A stretch of DNA of 64,000 nucleotides, from contig JAANYP010003718.1 in NCBI GenBank assembly GCA_020465985.1, positions 372,001-436,000 on the forward strand. The letters are read 5' to 3'. This DNA comes from Centrapalus pauciflorus. Taxonomy: Eukaryota; Streptophyta; Magnoliopsida; Asterales; Asteraceae. The notes under the pieces are model-generated. The model had not been told where the DNA came from and ran no database searches. It was given only the letters and a program-made list of their open reading frames with translations. Positions within the stretch are counted from its first letter, which is position 1. Every line of letters starts with the position of its first letter. Below, one piece after another: positions 41,619-60,109 of this stretch. Position numbers and translations under genes: made by a program.

Positions 41619-42305
41619 GTGGGGTTCAATCAGGGCCGTGTCATGGATTTCATGGGCCCTGTGCTAAAATCACAAAGAGACCCTTTGATTACAAAAATTT
41701 CAAAACATTTATACAAAATAGAAAATAGCCAAATACAACTTACCTTTATTCCAACTCTCAACCGATGAACCACATAGTAATTTTCTATTTCCAAATAACA
41801 ACGGTCAACGGCTATGCAAAGAAAATGAAAAAAAACACCATCGTATATCACTGTTTTAATACCTACAACTCAATGTGATAATTAAATAGTCGCTTCCTCT
41901 CCCAACAAAGTGTCGCTGGGCAGTTGCAATTCCAAGGGCAAAGACAAAATAGAATTTGGGCTTCTAATCTAAACTAAATAAATCCTAACGGATTTTTTTT
42001 GAGGCCCTAAAAGAATGGGGGCCCTGTGCAAAAGCCCACATTGAACATGTCTAGGGCCGGGCCTGGGTTCAATGGAAAACCAAGTGTTTATCGAAGAATC
42101 TTGGGGAACCACGATGCATGTGATGCATAATCCCCGTGTGAATTTATTGAACCTATATAATTATTCGGTGGATTATGCATCACATGAGAGGATCGTTTTG
42201 TACAAAATTCCCTTGTGTGATGAACAACCCCTCCGTTTGATGCATAATCCACTCGTGTGATACACATTCCTTCCATGTGATGTATAATCTCATGTGTTTC
42301 TCAGA
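41619..42305. mobile_element. TA-tract MITE, family F2, split by a hAT insertion
   Basis: The left end GTGGGGTTCAAT (41619-41630) follows a short TA run. The element resumes at 42066 with GGTTCAATGGAAAACCAAGTG and then GTGATGCATAATC-type words. The right terminus is not clearly preserved. Confidence 0.65.
41631..42065. mobile_element. hAT MITE with perfect 8-bp target duplication, nested in F2
   Basis: Begins CAGGGCCGTGTCATGG and ends CTAGGGCCGGGCCTG. GGTTCAAT flanks both sides (41623-41630 and 42066-42073), the duplicated bases being part of the F2 terminus. 435 bp; non-coding. Confidence 0.88.
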
Positions 42306-42784
42306 CAAGATATATTTAGCTTCTCACGATGACCTAAGCATTTGTATGTATCTATGTACGTATGACGTACGTTGAGAGTAAAAAGCCTTGACCGACCAAC
42401 TACACATTAATCATTAATGGTACTACAAGGTGTCAATTTTGACCGATAGTTTAAATGAACCAAATGATCAAAATGAACCGTAGTAAGAAGCTAAGATTGA
42501 ACATTTATTTTTTTTATAAAATGAAATACCAGAAAATAATGTATTAAACAAATTGTTTTTTGAAAAAAAAAATTCAATTTTATGTAAATTTTGTCTTTTA
42601 ACAGTGAGTCCGTTCTACCCGTCTGCTAGAACGGATTGGACTTACCACCCTTTACATGCTTCTGCCCAACCACACGAAGATGAAGGTATAGGCAGCCATT
42701 TAATTGGATTTGTTTTTACCTAGCTGATTAAAATCTATCATGGACTTTACAAAGTAACTGCATTGAAAGAAAAGAAAGTCTTAG
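42306..42784. other. Intergenic, downstream of the MAKR6-like gene
   Basis: No gene or repeat recognised. Part of it should be the 3' UTR of the minus-strand gene. Confidence 0.5.
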
Positions 42785-43393
42785 CTAATTCATGCCAATG
42801 GTTTTCTTGCAATGGACAACCGCCTCATGAATTGAGCTCTCGGAGTCGCAAGATCTTCGGCGATTATCTGTCCAACATCTAGGACCGGAAGCACTAGAAC
42901 ATTCCCAGTTCTCGGCTCCTTCCCTCCTACCATGATCGGACCTTCGATGTGTCATTCTACACCAAAGTGGCCGAACCAAATCCATGTACTTCTGTATGAT
43001 TCTTTTTGGCAGTCTGTTGCACCTACGTAGTGACAAAGAACGACTTTTACGGAAGCGATTGTTGTCCTCTCGAGTGCTGGAAGAGAGTGGGGAAACAGGA
43101 ACAGAATCAGAAGAAAAACCATGTGAAAGCACGATACCATTTGAGATGAGTTGGTCAGCATGGACAAGAGTAGTCCTTGGAGATTGTGACGTCGGCACAT
43201 GGAAATCCTGATCCTGATCCTGTTGATGAACAAGAAATCTTTTGGAGGGTGTAAGGTTAGGATCCATCTCGATGAAAGAAGAAGAATCATCAAACAACAC
43301 CCTAAATGAACATTTAGGGCTATCAAGAGATGGGTGGTTTCTGTTAACCAACGACCATCCATAGGAGACAGAGAGTGGTTGCGAAGCTTCCAT
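42785..43393 (-). CDS. MAKR6: Membrane-associated kinase regulator 6-like protein
   Basis: A single exon of 202 aa with ATG in CCATGG context. Features in order: MEASQPLSVSYGWSLVN at the start; SSFIEMDPNLTPSKRF around residues 35-50; LVHADQLISNG near 76-86; a basic region FRKSRSLSLRRCNRLPKRI followed by IQKYMDLVRPLWCRM. The C-terminus has SSIHEAVVHCKKTIG, the family's HCK(K/R) ending. The basic region is the likely plasma-membrane anchor. MAKR6 is a poorly characterised BKI1-related family member. It is the second MAKR gene in this window, on the same strand as the one at 20849-21805, but the two are not close copies. Confidence 0.82.
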   Translation of the reverse strand: MEASQPLSVSYGWSLVNRNHPSLDSPKCSFRVLFDDSSSFIEMDPNLTPSKRFLVHQQDQDQDFHVPTSQSPRTTLVHADQLISNGIVLSHGFSSDSVPVSPLSSSTREDNNRFRKSRSLSLRRCNRLPKRIIQKYMDLVRPLWCRMTHRRSDHGRREGAENWECSSASGPRCWTDNRRRSCDSESSIHEAVVHCKKTIGMN

Positions 43394-44267
43394 GGATTCA
43401 GATTTTCAACCTCTGCTGCTGGATTCGATATGTTTAGTTAATAGTTATTATTATATATGAGACAGAGAGAGAGACATCGTGAGGCATGTAAGTGTGTGTA
43501 TATATATATAAAGGAATTAAGAAAAGACACAATTATTATGTGGTCCTTGCTAACATAAAATAAAGGATGTTATCCCTACACATGATGTAATGTCGCATGT
43601 TATGTTTGTAGTATTAGATTAGAGAAAAGAACAGGGGTTGGTTGGCCCCTCATCTCCTTACCTTAAAAGTATTTTATTTAACATTTGTGCATTACAATTA
43701 CATGTAAACTTAAACCGATAAACGACCAAATACATCTTTGTTATGGTCAAAAAAGTTGCAAGTTTATCCATCCAAGTCACTTATAACGATCTCAAACTAA
43801 CCCATGGTCAATTGGCCATGGAAGGGTTTGGGAAAATGCAAAAGAAATGGTTGGAAGATGGGTGAATAAGACCAAAGAAATATGTTTAAATTGGGTAGAC
43901 ATAATGCATGTGATGGATGATTATACATTGTAACCACAATACAAAATTCAAAATATATTCTCAACCAACCCTAAAGAAACAAAAACACCAGACATTGGTC
44001 CCCGCCTTGCCTGTCGGGGAATGAAAGAGACCCCAAACCAAATGGTCTTTAGTCTTAACTAGACTCATACAACTAGATTCGATTCATGTTCCACTCCGCA
44101 CAGCCAGATTGAATGGACTTACACAATTCAACCATCCAACTTGTATTTTTAGAAGTAACGCAAGGAATATCTAAATATAAATTATTTATTAAACTCAACA
44201 TTAATATTTGTACAAAATATAAAATGTAAATGAAGAGCAAGTGATTTGATTTTTTTTTTTTAATAAA
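43394..44267. other. Intergenic between MAKR6-like and CPBP genes
   Basis: Short GA and TA runs at 43460-43512 lie just upstream of the MAKR6-like start. No other feature is seen. Confidence 0.5.
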
Positions 44268-50171
<5,904 letters not shown>

Positions 50172-51484
50172 GGTGACGTGGTTCTGCCGGACTGTTGCTG
50201 CTGCTGCTGCATCGGAGGCGGCACAAAACCCTAGCGAAGTCGTTCTCACATGTTGAAGACAGAGGTGGATGATAATAGATAAGCCTGGTTATTTGGGTAG
50301 CGGTGGGGGAAGAAGGAAGGTGGTGGTGGTGGTGGTGGTGGTGGTGGTGGCGAAAGAGGAGAAAACTCCGACGAAGAAGGTGGCAAGGATGAAGCAGGGC
50401 AAGGGTAAGGAGGCATTATGGTGTGGTGTGGTGTGGTGGTGTTTGGACGGGTAACTTGGAATGTTCTAGAAATTTACAACTCTTTAAATGGCCAAAATTG
50501 CGACTTGCCAGCGTTATCTCCTCATCCCATCCATATTCGTTTATCTGGATATTCTGATTTGATTTATCTTCCTTTATCCGACTTGAGATCCGGTTCAAAT
50601 ACGGGTCATCATAAATACAATGCCTGCGGTGTGCCGGTGTGTATTTTTGACGATCAGCTTCCAGGAGTTATGGGTGCGTTCCTTCGATGAAAATTTTTCA
50701 TTTGTTTTTAATTTTAGTTTTTAGATTTAAATATTTAAAAAAACAATTAAGAATTCTGAAAATGTATTCAAATTGTAATTTGAAAACTCATTGTTTTCAT
50801 TTTAAGTTAGAAAAGGTTTGAAAAATGTTGAAATTGTTTTAACATTTAATCATAAATTTTGAAAATGAAAATTTCCTGAAAATCAAAATTTATTTTAGAA
50901 AATATGCAAGTGAAAATGTTTTCATAAAACCCTTGTTTTCGTCAAAAACGAAACCCGAAAACACTCCGATTTTTGTCAAATGAACGCATAAATGTTTTAG
51001 TTTTGATTTTTTAAATCTCAAACGCAATGTTCGCAAGAGTTTAAATTTTTAATTCGAAATTAAAAACTTTAAATATATATATACAACAAACTATTTGAAG
51101 TAGTTTTCATTAAAAAAAAAAACAAAAGTTTGACCTTTTAATTTACTTTTTTAGCAACCTATTAATTATAAACTACGACTCTTAATTAATATTGAAAATT
51201 TTGGTTGGAGCTGCTTTTACAACTTACAAAAATTTTGACAAATCTAGAGTTAAATGTCCCAAACGAGCAAACATACCTTTGATATTTATCTTTTTTCTTT
51301 ATATATAATAAAGGTGAACAATTTTAGAACACACTCTCGAAACACCTCCTTTTATTTTATCATCAATGTAATTTAAATCAAATATAAATCTCATCTTACA
51401 CGCACACAGATGCACACATATAATTTCTTAAATATTTTATAAACACATATATAGACATTGTCATTAGACACAAACAAAACCTAA
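50172..51484. other. Intergenic upstream of CPBP
   Basis: The first part is CPBP promoter or 5' UTR. A (GGT)n run lies at 50319-50350. A 90-codon frame at 50418-50690 has an ATG but no family resemblance and is not called. The rest is AT-rich. Confidence 0.5.
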
Positions 51485-51730
51485 TCAATACAAAGCGGTA
51501 GAATGCAAACGGACAACTAGTTGTGTCGCTAGCTTGTTTTGAATTGCGAATGTAATTAGTTTAAAAACTACATTCATAGATCTAAAGGTTGCCACATTAT
51601 AATGCATGATCTGTTGAACTCTGTTGAGAAGCTCTACAGCCTCTGGAACTAGAAAACCAGAAGTATCAAACGCGATTGGTATAAACACGTGTTGATTATC
51701 GATGCACGTTTTCTCATGTTTTCTTGTCAT
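51485..51730 (-). pseudogene. Orphan protein fragment of a repetitive plant family
   Basis: An 81-codon frame reads MTRKHEKTCIDNQHVFIPIA, then FDTSGFLVPEAVELLNRVQ. I recall this wording from the C-terminal part of many repetitive plant proteins, probably retroelement-derived. No upstream coding sequence is attached, so it is most likely a stranded 3' fragment. The family name is uncertain. Confidence 0.45.
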
Positions 51731-53975
51731 TTTATTATGATTGTTCTACTCAATTTCCACATGACAATTCTTACAAAGCTTAAAGTCAATTGTTTGGTGT
51801 TACATTTCAATTAACTCGCTCCAAATCTAATAGTATTATTTCAAATCTTTACACCGTCATAGACTCATTTCTCATAACTTTCAAGCAAACTATATCAAAC
51901 TGCATAAATTACATGCTCCGATCAATCCTTATATCATTCTCATAGATATATACAAGTATGCACATGAAAGATTTAACATGTAGGAGCAGAACATGGGTGG
52001 TGACAAAATCTATCTCAAACATGATTATCTTCAACGTTAAAATAAAGTCATAATCGTCCTTTAAACCCCTTTTCTAGCACTAAATGGTTGACCATGTGTT
52101 TTTTTTTTCAAATGACGAACATTCCTATTCTACGTACGATAATGGACACTTTAAGATTGACTATAAGTTTCCAACTAGGGTTTGATAATTAACAAGATGA
52201 AAAAAGATAATCAATATAGATGAGTGTGTTTTTTATGACAGTTATTAGTTACATGTATTTATATGTCTATATGGAATTTAATGCACAAATCACTCCAAAG
52301 ACTAGTAATGATAAATGAAGGTGTTTCGACGACAAATCACGAGCAATTGAGCATGGAAGGGGACGATGCCAAAGGTATAGGGACATGATGGTGGTCAAAA
52401 GCCAACACAATGAGTGGTGATTGAGGAAATGAAAAAGGAATTGCTAATGTCCTTCATAATCATATTAATCTTAACCATAAGCATACTTATAATTGTAATA
52501 ATAATATGGAAACAATTAATATTAAAATGCCACGTGTGTGGTTGACTTGTTAAAAACAAAACATGTGAAATAAACAATGAAGAAAATATGCTATAAGAGT
52601 ATAAGGGACACAACATCTACAATATAAATAGCTAAGATAATATGAATGACAAATTTATAATGAAAAAGGTCCATGAAGCCGTAGCACCTTATAATGGCCC
52701 ATACACTTCAACGAGTATGTTGTAAATGACTCATAATTCAACTCGGTCTATATATAAGACAATCCAAACTAGAAAAGATACAATGTCTAAATATTTTAAA
52801 CTAGTTCAACCCATTAAAAACAACTCAGATTTGACATTTGCATTGAAATAATTCAAATCATGAATTGAATTTATTAACCTACACAAGATCAACTAAACAC
52901 GACTTTTTGGATTCCTACAAAATTTCTAAATACATGTATTAGTTAATGACCAAATTAATTCATTTTAAGTGGACCCAACCAATTAGATAATATCAAAGCG
53001 AGTTCCTGTCAATCAAACATGATGTTGTGACACAATCATATTTTTCCTATTGAATTGTGACTTGTGATAATGTCATAAGAGTTGGCTCTTGTGAATAAAA
53101 CGGGTCACATGTCACAAGGTGTAAACACATTCGTAAATATTTGACCAACCAAATTCATCCTACATGTTTTATTTTTAGGCCATCATAACATATTTATGTG
53201 TTTGATATGTTACCACTAAAATACAATATATACACTCTTGTTTGAAGTATGCATCTATTACTTTTTTAAATAGAACCCCTAACATTATCATGTAGACATG
53301 AATTGTGGTTCTTTATAACACATAACTTTGATCACATAACTATAAATTGAAAAAATAATTATAATATTTTTTTTTACAATTACCCTTCCCCACCTTTCAT
53401 TTTAGAGGCTATTTTACATTCGATAATAATTTAGAGATTTTTTATTATGATGGTAAAAGCAAATAAAGTATGATTAGATAATAACTTAAATACAAAAATT
53501 AGTTTGGGTCCAAAAAAGCAAATTAAAACCGACTATGTTTGGTTCAGTTATCAATTCTTGAAATTTTTGAAAACTAGTATGAAACTTTAACATTTAATGG
53601 GAACCTCTTTAGTGTGAAACTTGAGAAAATGGAGTTTCATGGCATGAAAAGGGAAACGTGCAAGTCCAACCAAGCTCAATATATGAATATCTATCGGCCT
53701 CGGCCCTAACTCCTGGCCCATGTTAAAGACAGAGAACCTCATGCGGTTCAACACGTGCCCCAAAGTCCCCAATTATCTCTCAGCGGGCCGAACCACAAGC
53801 CGACCACACGGCCTTTATTCAACGTTTAGCTCACCCACCCTTGTACACGTGTTCACAAATGATCAAATGGACCCATTTTTCTTCCTACTTCTTATTTATT
53901 ACTTGCTGTACATATATATATATATATGTGCTTGCTTTTTCCAACTATTTTTGTAGTATTCAGGAGCCTCTGTAA
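51731..53975. other. Intergenic and receptor-kinase upstream region
   Basis: AT-rich until about 53600, with nothing recognised. The last 350 bases are more GC-rich and promoter-like. Confidence 0.5.
53752..53851 (+). promoter_or_regulatory. Two CACGTG G-box motifs upstream of the receptor kinase
   Basis: CACGTG occurs at 53752-53757 (AACACGTGCC) and 53846-53851 (TACACGTGTT), about 220 and 125 bases before the ATG. The core is bound by bZIP and bHLH factors, and the first copy resembles an ABA-response element. Function is inferred from motif and position only. Confidence 0.4.
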
Positions 53976-56900
53976 ATGGCTTATTATTGCTCTACTACTT
54001 TGTGTTTGTTATTCGTTGTTTTGCTAGATGTCTCTGTGTGTATATCGGGTCGGATTGGTTTGGGTTCAATATTGTATGCTAACGACAACCAAGCATGGGT
54101 CTCGGATAATGGGACATTTGCATTCGGGTTTGTTCCTGCTTTAGATGGCGGTTCAATTTCACATGACGATCAACGATATCAATTGGGAATTTGGTTTGCT
54201 GATCTTCCTGGAGATCGCACTATTGCTTGGTCTGCGTATGTGTAAGTTCATTCCTAGTTTCATATAATTACTATAATTATCAAAATTTGTATGCTTTTAT
54301 CCGAATTTAGAGGGTGTTTGAATTTGCGTTTGAAAAAGTGTTGTAGCGTTTTATAAACTAATAATCAGATAATAGCCGTAACAAAAAATTTTGTCAGAAA
54401 TATAGTGTTTGGTTTAGGTAATGCTGTTTACAATCATACTTATCAAATAATCAGTTTTTTTAAGTATTTGGATTTGCGTTTAACTTGTAAAAATGACCAA
54501 ATAATCACATATTAAGCAAATAAGCTACATTTTTTAACTTATGAGAAAGCGTGGTAGGATAGTAGAATTAACTCTAAACGCAAATAATCACTTATTAACG
54601 AATGCAATTCAAACACTTTAAACCAATTATTTGCGTTATTCAAAATGTAAAAATTGCATGATTTAATTTTGTCAATAAAACATACATTTTGCTGGTTTAT
54701 TTTTTGAAGTCACGATTGACATATATACTTTTTCAAAATTTTGATTGAACTTTTGTCGTCTCTAATTGTATCGTTGTATATAACTATCTCGATCTATTAT
54801 TTTGGTTATTCCATGTCAGACTAGCTTAAAACCAGTTTACGTCATCTTAAATGGTTATATATAGCTATTATTTTTGTATATATATAATAATAATATATGC
54901 ATGTATATATGTATCTAATTAAACATGGCATATATACGTTAGTCTTTACTACAACTTTTGCAGGTAGTACGTACTTAACCATGCCTTTCTCTCAATATCT
55001 TCCATTCCTTCCCAATTAATAGAAACGCTCCGGTCACAAAAAACGCAATCTTGGAGCTTGACAGAACCGGAAACCTAGTCCTCACCGACGGCAGCACCAC
55101 TGCATGGACCTCAAACACCACTGGCGCAGACGTCGAATCTGCCGAGTTACTAGAAAATGGCAACCTCGTTCTCTATACCAGGAACCAAAACATAGCATGG
55201 CAAAGCTTTGCACACCCATCCGACACGCTCTTGCCCGGCCAACCTTTGACCATCTCCGTCGAGCTGACCTCATCACGGCTGCCCGTTCGCGGTGGAGGTT
55301 ATTACACCTTGAAAATACTACAACAACCCACTTCACTAAGCATAGCCTTGACCTACAACCTTCCTACAGGTACGTACATTACGTATCATATGTTCTGCAT
55401 GACGTTCTGTATATTTGTCATTTTCTATATATACAAAGTCATAAATTATAAATTTTTATTTTGGGTTAAAATCAGTTTAAAGTTTCTCATTTATAGATTT
55501 TTTGACTTCATCATATATGCAGATCCTTATAATCTATCAATGGAAGCTCAGTCTAATTATTCATACTGGGAAACACCTGAATTCTCTAACGTCACCGGCG
55601 ATGTTGTGGCCGTGCTTGACCAAGCCGGAAGCTTTGGGGTGGTTTACGGTGGGGATTCCATTGGAGCAGTGTACGTTTACAAGAATGATAATGATAAAGG
55701 AGAATTATCATCTGCTAGTAACAGAACAAACAGACCGGCAGTTCTCAGAAGACTAATTCTCGAAACTAACGGAAATCTTCGGCTTTATCGTTGGGACAAC
55801 GACGTCAACGGTTCCCGGCAATGGGTACCAGAATGGGCTGCCGTTTCAAACCCATGTGACATCGCAGGAGTTTGCGGGAATGGGATATGTAATATGGATA
55901 GAACCAAAATAAACGCTTCTTGTGAGTGCTTACCTGGTTCTTCCACCAACGGGGAAGATTTCCGGTGCATGCTAAATTCATCATTCACCGGAAATTGCAG
56001 AGCAAACTCAACCGATTCCCAATTCAAAATCCAAACAGTTCAACAAACGAGTTATTATTTCCTAGACTCTGCGGTGATAGCAAACTATAGTGATATCCTC
56101 ACGGTTTCAAAGTGTGGCGATGCTTGTTTATCCGACTGCGAATGTGTTGCCTCCGTGTACGGGCTAAACCAAGAGACACCATATTGTTGGTTGTTACGGA
56201 GGTTGGAGTTTGGTGGGTTTGAGGATTCGGGTTCGACTATGTTCGTGAAGGTGCAGTCGAATGGGTCGTCAACTGGGGAAGGGAAAGAGAAATCAGGGAT
56301 GAGCAACGAGACTCGCACGAAGGTTTTGGTTGTTCCGATTGTATTGAGCATGCTTGTTCTTGTTGGACTCCTGTGTTGTCTATTGTACATCTATGTTCAT
56401 AAAAAGAGAGGTTTAAAAAGAGCCCTCAACAATTCCCTAATTGTCTCAGGAGCCCCTCTTAGTTTTAACTTTCGGGATCTACAACACAGGACTAACCATT
56501 TTTCTGAACTACTCGGAACAGGCAAGTATATATAGTACATATATATTTTCTTAGTTACATTAATTAATTGTTGCAGCAAAAGAAAAGATAATCTCTAATT
56601 TAATTTCGTTCCAAATTTGATTTTAGGTGGCTTTGGGAGTGTTTACAAGGGAAGTTTAGGAGATGGGACGCTAATCGCGGTGAAAAAACTCGACCGGATG
56701 TTACCACACGGAGAAAGGGAATTTGTAATGGAAGTAAACACTATCGGGTCGATGCATCATATGAACTTGGTTCGCTTGTGCGGATATTGCTCTCAAGGTT
56801 CACAAAGGTAATTAATCATGATCCCCTACCGATCGATTGTTAGTATATATTGATCATCATGAACACATTAATGAGTTATGTACGTACTAATTAAGTTACA

Positions 56901-57816
56901 AAATAATTAATTGAATGCAGGCTTCTAGTGTATGAGTTTATGAAGAATGGATCTTTGGACAAATGGTTATTTCCCTCGCATAAAACTCGAGAGAGGCTCT
57001 TGGAATGGCCGACCAGGTTCCAAATAGCGGTTGGTACAGCACAAGGGATAGCGTATTTTCATGAGCAATGTCGGGATAGGATAATACACTGTGACATCAA
57101 GCCGGAGAACATTCTTTTGGATGACAACTTTTGTCCTAAAGTATCGGATTTTGGATTGGCTAAGTTGATGGGGAGGGAGCATTCGCAGGTGGTGACGATG
57201 GTTCGAGGAACAAGAGGTTACTTGGCTCCCGAATGGATAAGCAATCGTCCAGTAACAGTAAAAGCCGATGTTTATAGCTACGGGATGCTCTTGTTAGAAA
57301 TCGTTGGTGGGCGAAGAAACCTCGATATGAGTTTTGATGTCGATAATTTCTTCTTCCCTGGATGGGCATTTAAGGTACATTAATTAAAACATAGTAACAT
57401 ATATTATCATGGAATCGTAAATTAATAAATAAATAAGTTGTTGGATGATTATATATTAATAATAGGAAATGAGAGACGGGGACGCGATGAAGGTAGCGGA
57501 CAGACGACTAGAAGGGGCAGCGGACGAAGAGGAGGTATTGAGAGCACTAAAAGTGGGGTTTTGGTGCATACAAGACGAGGTGAGTATGCGGCCATCGATG
57601 AGCGAGGTGGTGATGATGTTGGAAGGTTCGGTGGAAGTGAACGAGCCACCGATGCCGCAATCAGTTATGGAGCTAATAGAGGAAGGGTTAGAGCATGTTT
57701 ACAAGGCAATGAAACGTGAGTTTAATCAGTTTAGCTCTTTCACCCTTACAAACAACACAACTCAACCATCATCCTCTCGTGCCACATGTAGCTACTCAAC
57801 AATGTCACCAAGATAA
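53976..57816 (+). CDS. G-type lectin S-receptor-like Ser/Thr kinase (At5g24080 type)
   Basis: Six exons: 53976-54235, 55023-55369, 55523-56521, 56627-56807, 56921-57374 and 57466-57816; 863 aa, frame continuous. A signal peptide (LCLLFVVLLDVSVCISG) leads into a bulb-lectin domain (IGLGSILYAND, GNLVLTDGSTTAWTSNTTG, WQSFAHPSDTLLPGQPLT). Next come a Cys-rich EGF/PAN region (NPCDIAGVCGNGICN, CGDACLSDCECVASVYG) and a transmembrane helix at about 470-494. The kinase has GTGGFGSVYKG (from 534), Lys555, HCDIKPEN (652-659), DFG (672) and GTRGYLAPEW. Cys replaces Arg before the catalytic Asp, so it is a non-RD kinase, usual for this clade. It ends CSYSTMSPR. Intron 3 uses a GC donor. It acts at the plasma membrane; the ligand is unknown. 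Confidence 0.94.
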
Positions 57817-60076
57817 TTACCCTTTATTATTATTAGAGGCCGGTGTATCTAACAGCTAGCTAGATATAAAGAACGTACACAATTTTTTCTAAAGATGGAA
57901 TCTATAATATTGTTAATTAAAGGTGTAGGGAAACAAACATCATTGATCAAATAGATCCTAGACATTTTTGTCATTAAATTTCAATCTACTTCTATATTTA
58001 TACTGTTTGTTGACCAACAGAAAACTGGTAATTTAATATTGAAAGAATTTCATATATATCCTTCCAAAACTTCATAATATCATATATACCTAACCTAAAA
58101 CTTTAATATCATATATATCCTTCCTAAACATCATAATACCATATATACCCAATTTTAATTAATAATATCACATATATCTCTCTTAAACACCAAACCATTA
58201 GCTTTTCAATTTAACGGAACTATATATATATATATATAATTACGTAAACCGAATAAAACTTATTTTTTCAAACAAAGTAAAAAATTATAAAATTTCACAA
58301 GCTTATTAAAAATATATATAACTAATTAAAAATAGAAAACTTATTAAAACTAAATATAACATAAACAAACTGATGCAAATTGATTAACAAACATATAACA
58401 ATAAAAAATCAAAAATTTATATATATACACCTTGCGGAGGCGGTTGTGATTGTAGAATGGTGAGTTTTAGCATAAAGTATAGAGATTGTTTTGAATAAAT
58501 TAAAATAAATGAAGAAGTAAAAGATATAACATTAAATTTTTTTTGCATTAATTGCACTGTCATATTGTGTCAATAAAGATCGAGAAAATTTTGAAATTAT
58601 AAATATACATATAAAAACATGAAAAAATAATTCAAACAATTTTAACGAATAACTTGTTGTCTTCAATCAAAGAAGTAAGAGATTTTTTTTATTTTCACCT
58701 TTTGTAATATTTTGTTTTGGTTTTTGGTTTTTTCCTTTTGCCTAAATGTAAATTTTAATTTGTATTTTGACTTTTTTCTTTTTATACTTCAAAAAAAAAA
58801 ATTTCTTATGTAAATTTATTTATTTATTTAATTAAATTATTTTTAGTTTAAAAGAAATATTTGTTACATTGTAGGTAATATTGTCATTTCTATTTATTTT
58901 AAATAAAAAATGTTATTGTTGGACAATATTATATCTGATTATTTCTATGTTTTTATATTTATACATAAAATTTATTTATTTTATATATGAAACTCTTTAA
59001 AGCTTAATAAATATTGAATTCAACATTTTTTATATTTTATTGGTATATAAAAGTATTCGTTTGTACAACTTCTTCAATATTTGATTACATATTTAAATAT
59101 TGAAAATTTCCGCTTTCACCTCAATTTGAAAAAATAAATAACCGTGATTCGTTTTGTTTTATTTTTTGGTTTCTGGTTTTTTCTCATTCATGTAAAATAT
59201 CAACTATTGTTATTCATAATTTTTGTGTAAAAAAATGTTTAATATGAAAAAAAAGCAACATGTTCCTTTTTTTTGCGGTATAGTTTATTCGTGTTATTTT
59301 TTACCTATAAAATCCTCAAGATATTCATTTGTTTGTGATTTTCAGATTTTTTATTTTTTTGCCAACAAAGTCATTAACTTTGAGGGCTTTTCATGGAAAA
59401 AAAAGTGAAAACATGTTTTTTTGTGGAAAATACAGGATTTATTTTTTGTTTCAAAAAACCAAAAAGAAAATAATAAAATGAGGACTTTATTAGGAAAAAA
59501 TAACATGGAGAGACAAAATCACAACAAACATTAAAACATGTTGTTTTGTTCATATAAAACTCCAAAAAAAAAAAAAAACAAGGGTTAAAACCTAAAAATA
59601 GAAACAACTTTGTGCATATTTAACATTTATAGCAACATTATTTATTTTTTATCATTAATAGCATCAACTTTTACATTTTTTATCATTTATAGCAAAACTT
59701 AAAAAAGTTGTTGTTGTAAATGATAAAAAGAATACAATAGTTATTGCTATTTAGGATACAAAATATAAAAGTTGATATTATTCGTATAAAAAATACAAAA
59801 ATTGATACTCTAGTGACAAAAAATAAATAATGTTGCTGTTAATGATTAAAAAAAATCCAAAAGTTGTTACTATTTTTAGTAATTGACGCAAAAAACAATA
59901 TAATATAGACTTCATCAATTGTGTAAAACCAAATTCGTAAAAAAAATGTAACTCATTAATGCTTAAACACACAAATGCACTGACGTTGTTGTCATCATTG
60001 AAGTATTGAATATGATTTTATTTCTTTATATCATAGCTTATCCTAAGCGATAAAAACAACATATTTATGACAGAAA
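57817..60076. other. Intergenic with minisatellite and small MITEs
   Basis: Holds the minisatellite at 58051-58185, F8-like sequence at about 59370-59570 (ATAACATGGAGAGACAAAA, ACATGTTGTTTTGTTCATA) and F9-like sequence at about 59605-59890 (TTTTTATCATTTATAGCAA and inverted forms). No gene. Confidence 0.55.
58051..58185. repeat. Degenerate 29-30-bp minisatellite
   Basis: The unit CATATATA(T/C)CC plus an (A/T)AA(A/C)-rich remainder starts at 58051, 58081, 58110, 58140 and 58169. Confidence 0.75.
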
Positions 60077-60109
60077 CCCGCAACAACGTGCGGGCAAACA
60101 TAACCCTAG
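60070..60109 (+). mobile_element. Helitron 3' terminus
   Basis: A GC hairpin CCCGCA-ACAACG-TGCGGG (60077-60094) is followed 11 bases later by CTAG (60106-60109) and then T. This is the classical plant Helitron 3' end, with insertion between A and T. The matching TC 5' end was not found, so element length is unknown. Confidence 0.65.

Noticed and set aside
50172..50249. CPBP start extended upstream to the in-frame GTG at 50249
   Set aside because: GTG is not a normal plant start, and an ATG with good context follows in frame at 50171.
50418..50690. A 90-codon ATG frame upstream of CPBP
   Set aside because: No family resemblance and no adjoining exon; could be a chance frame in the GC-richer promoter area.
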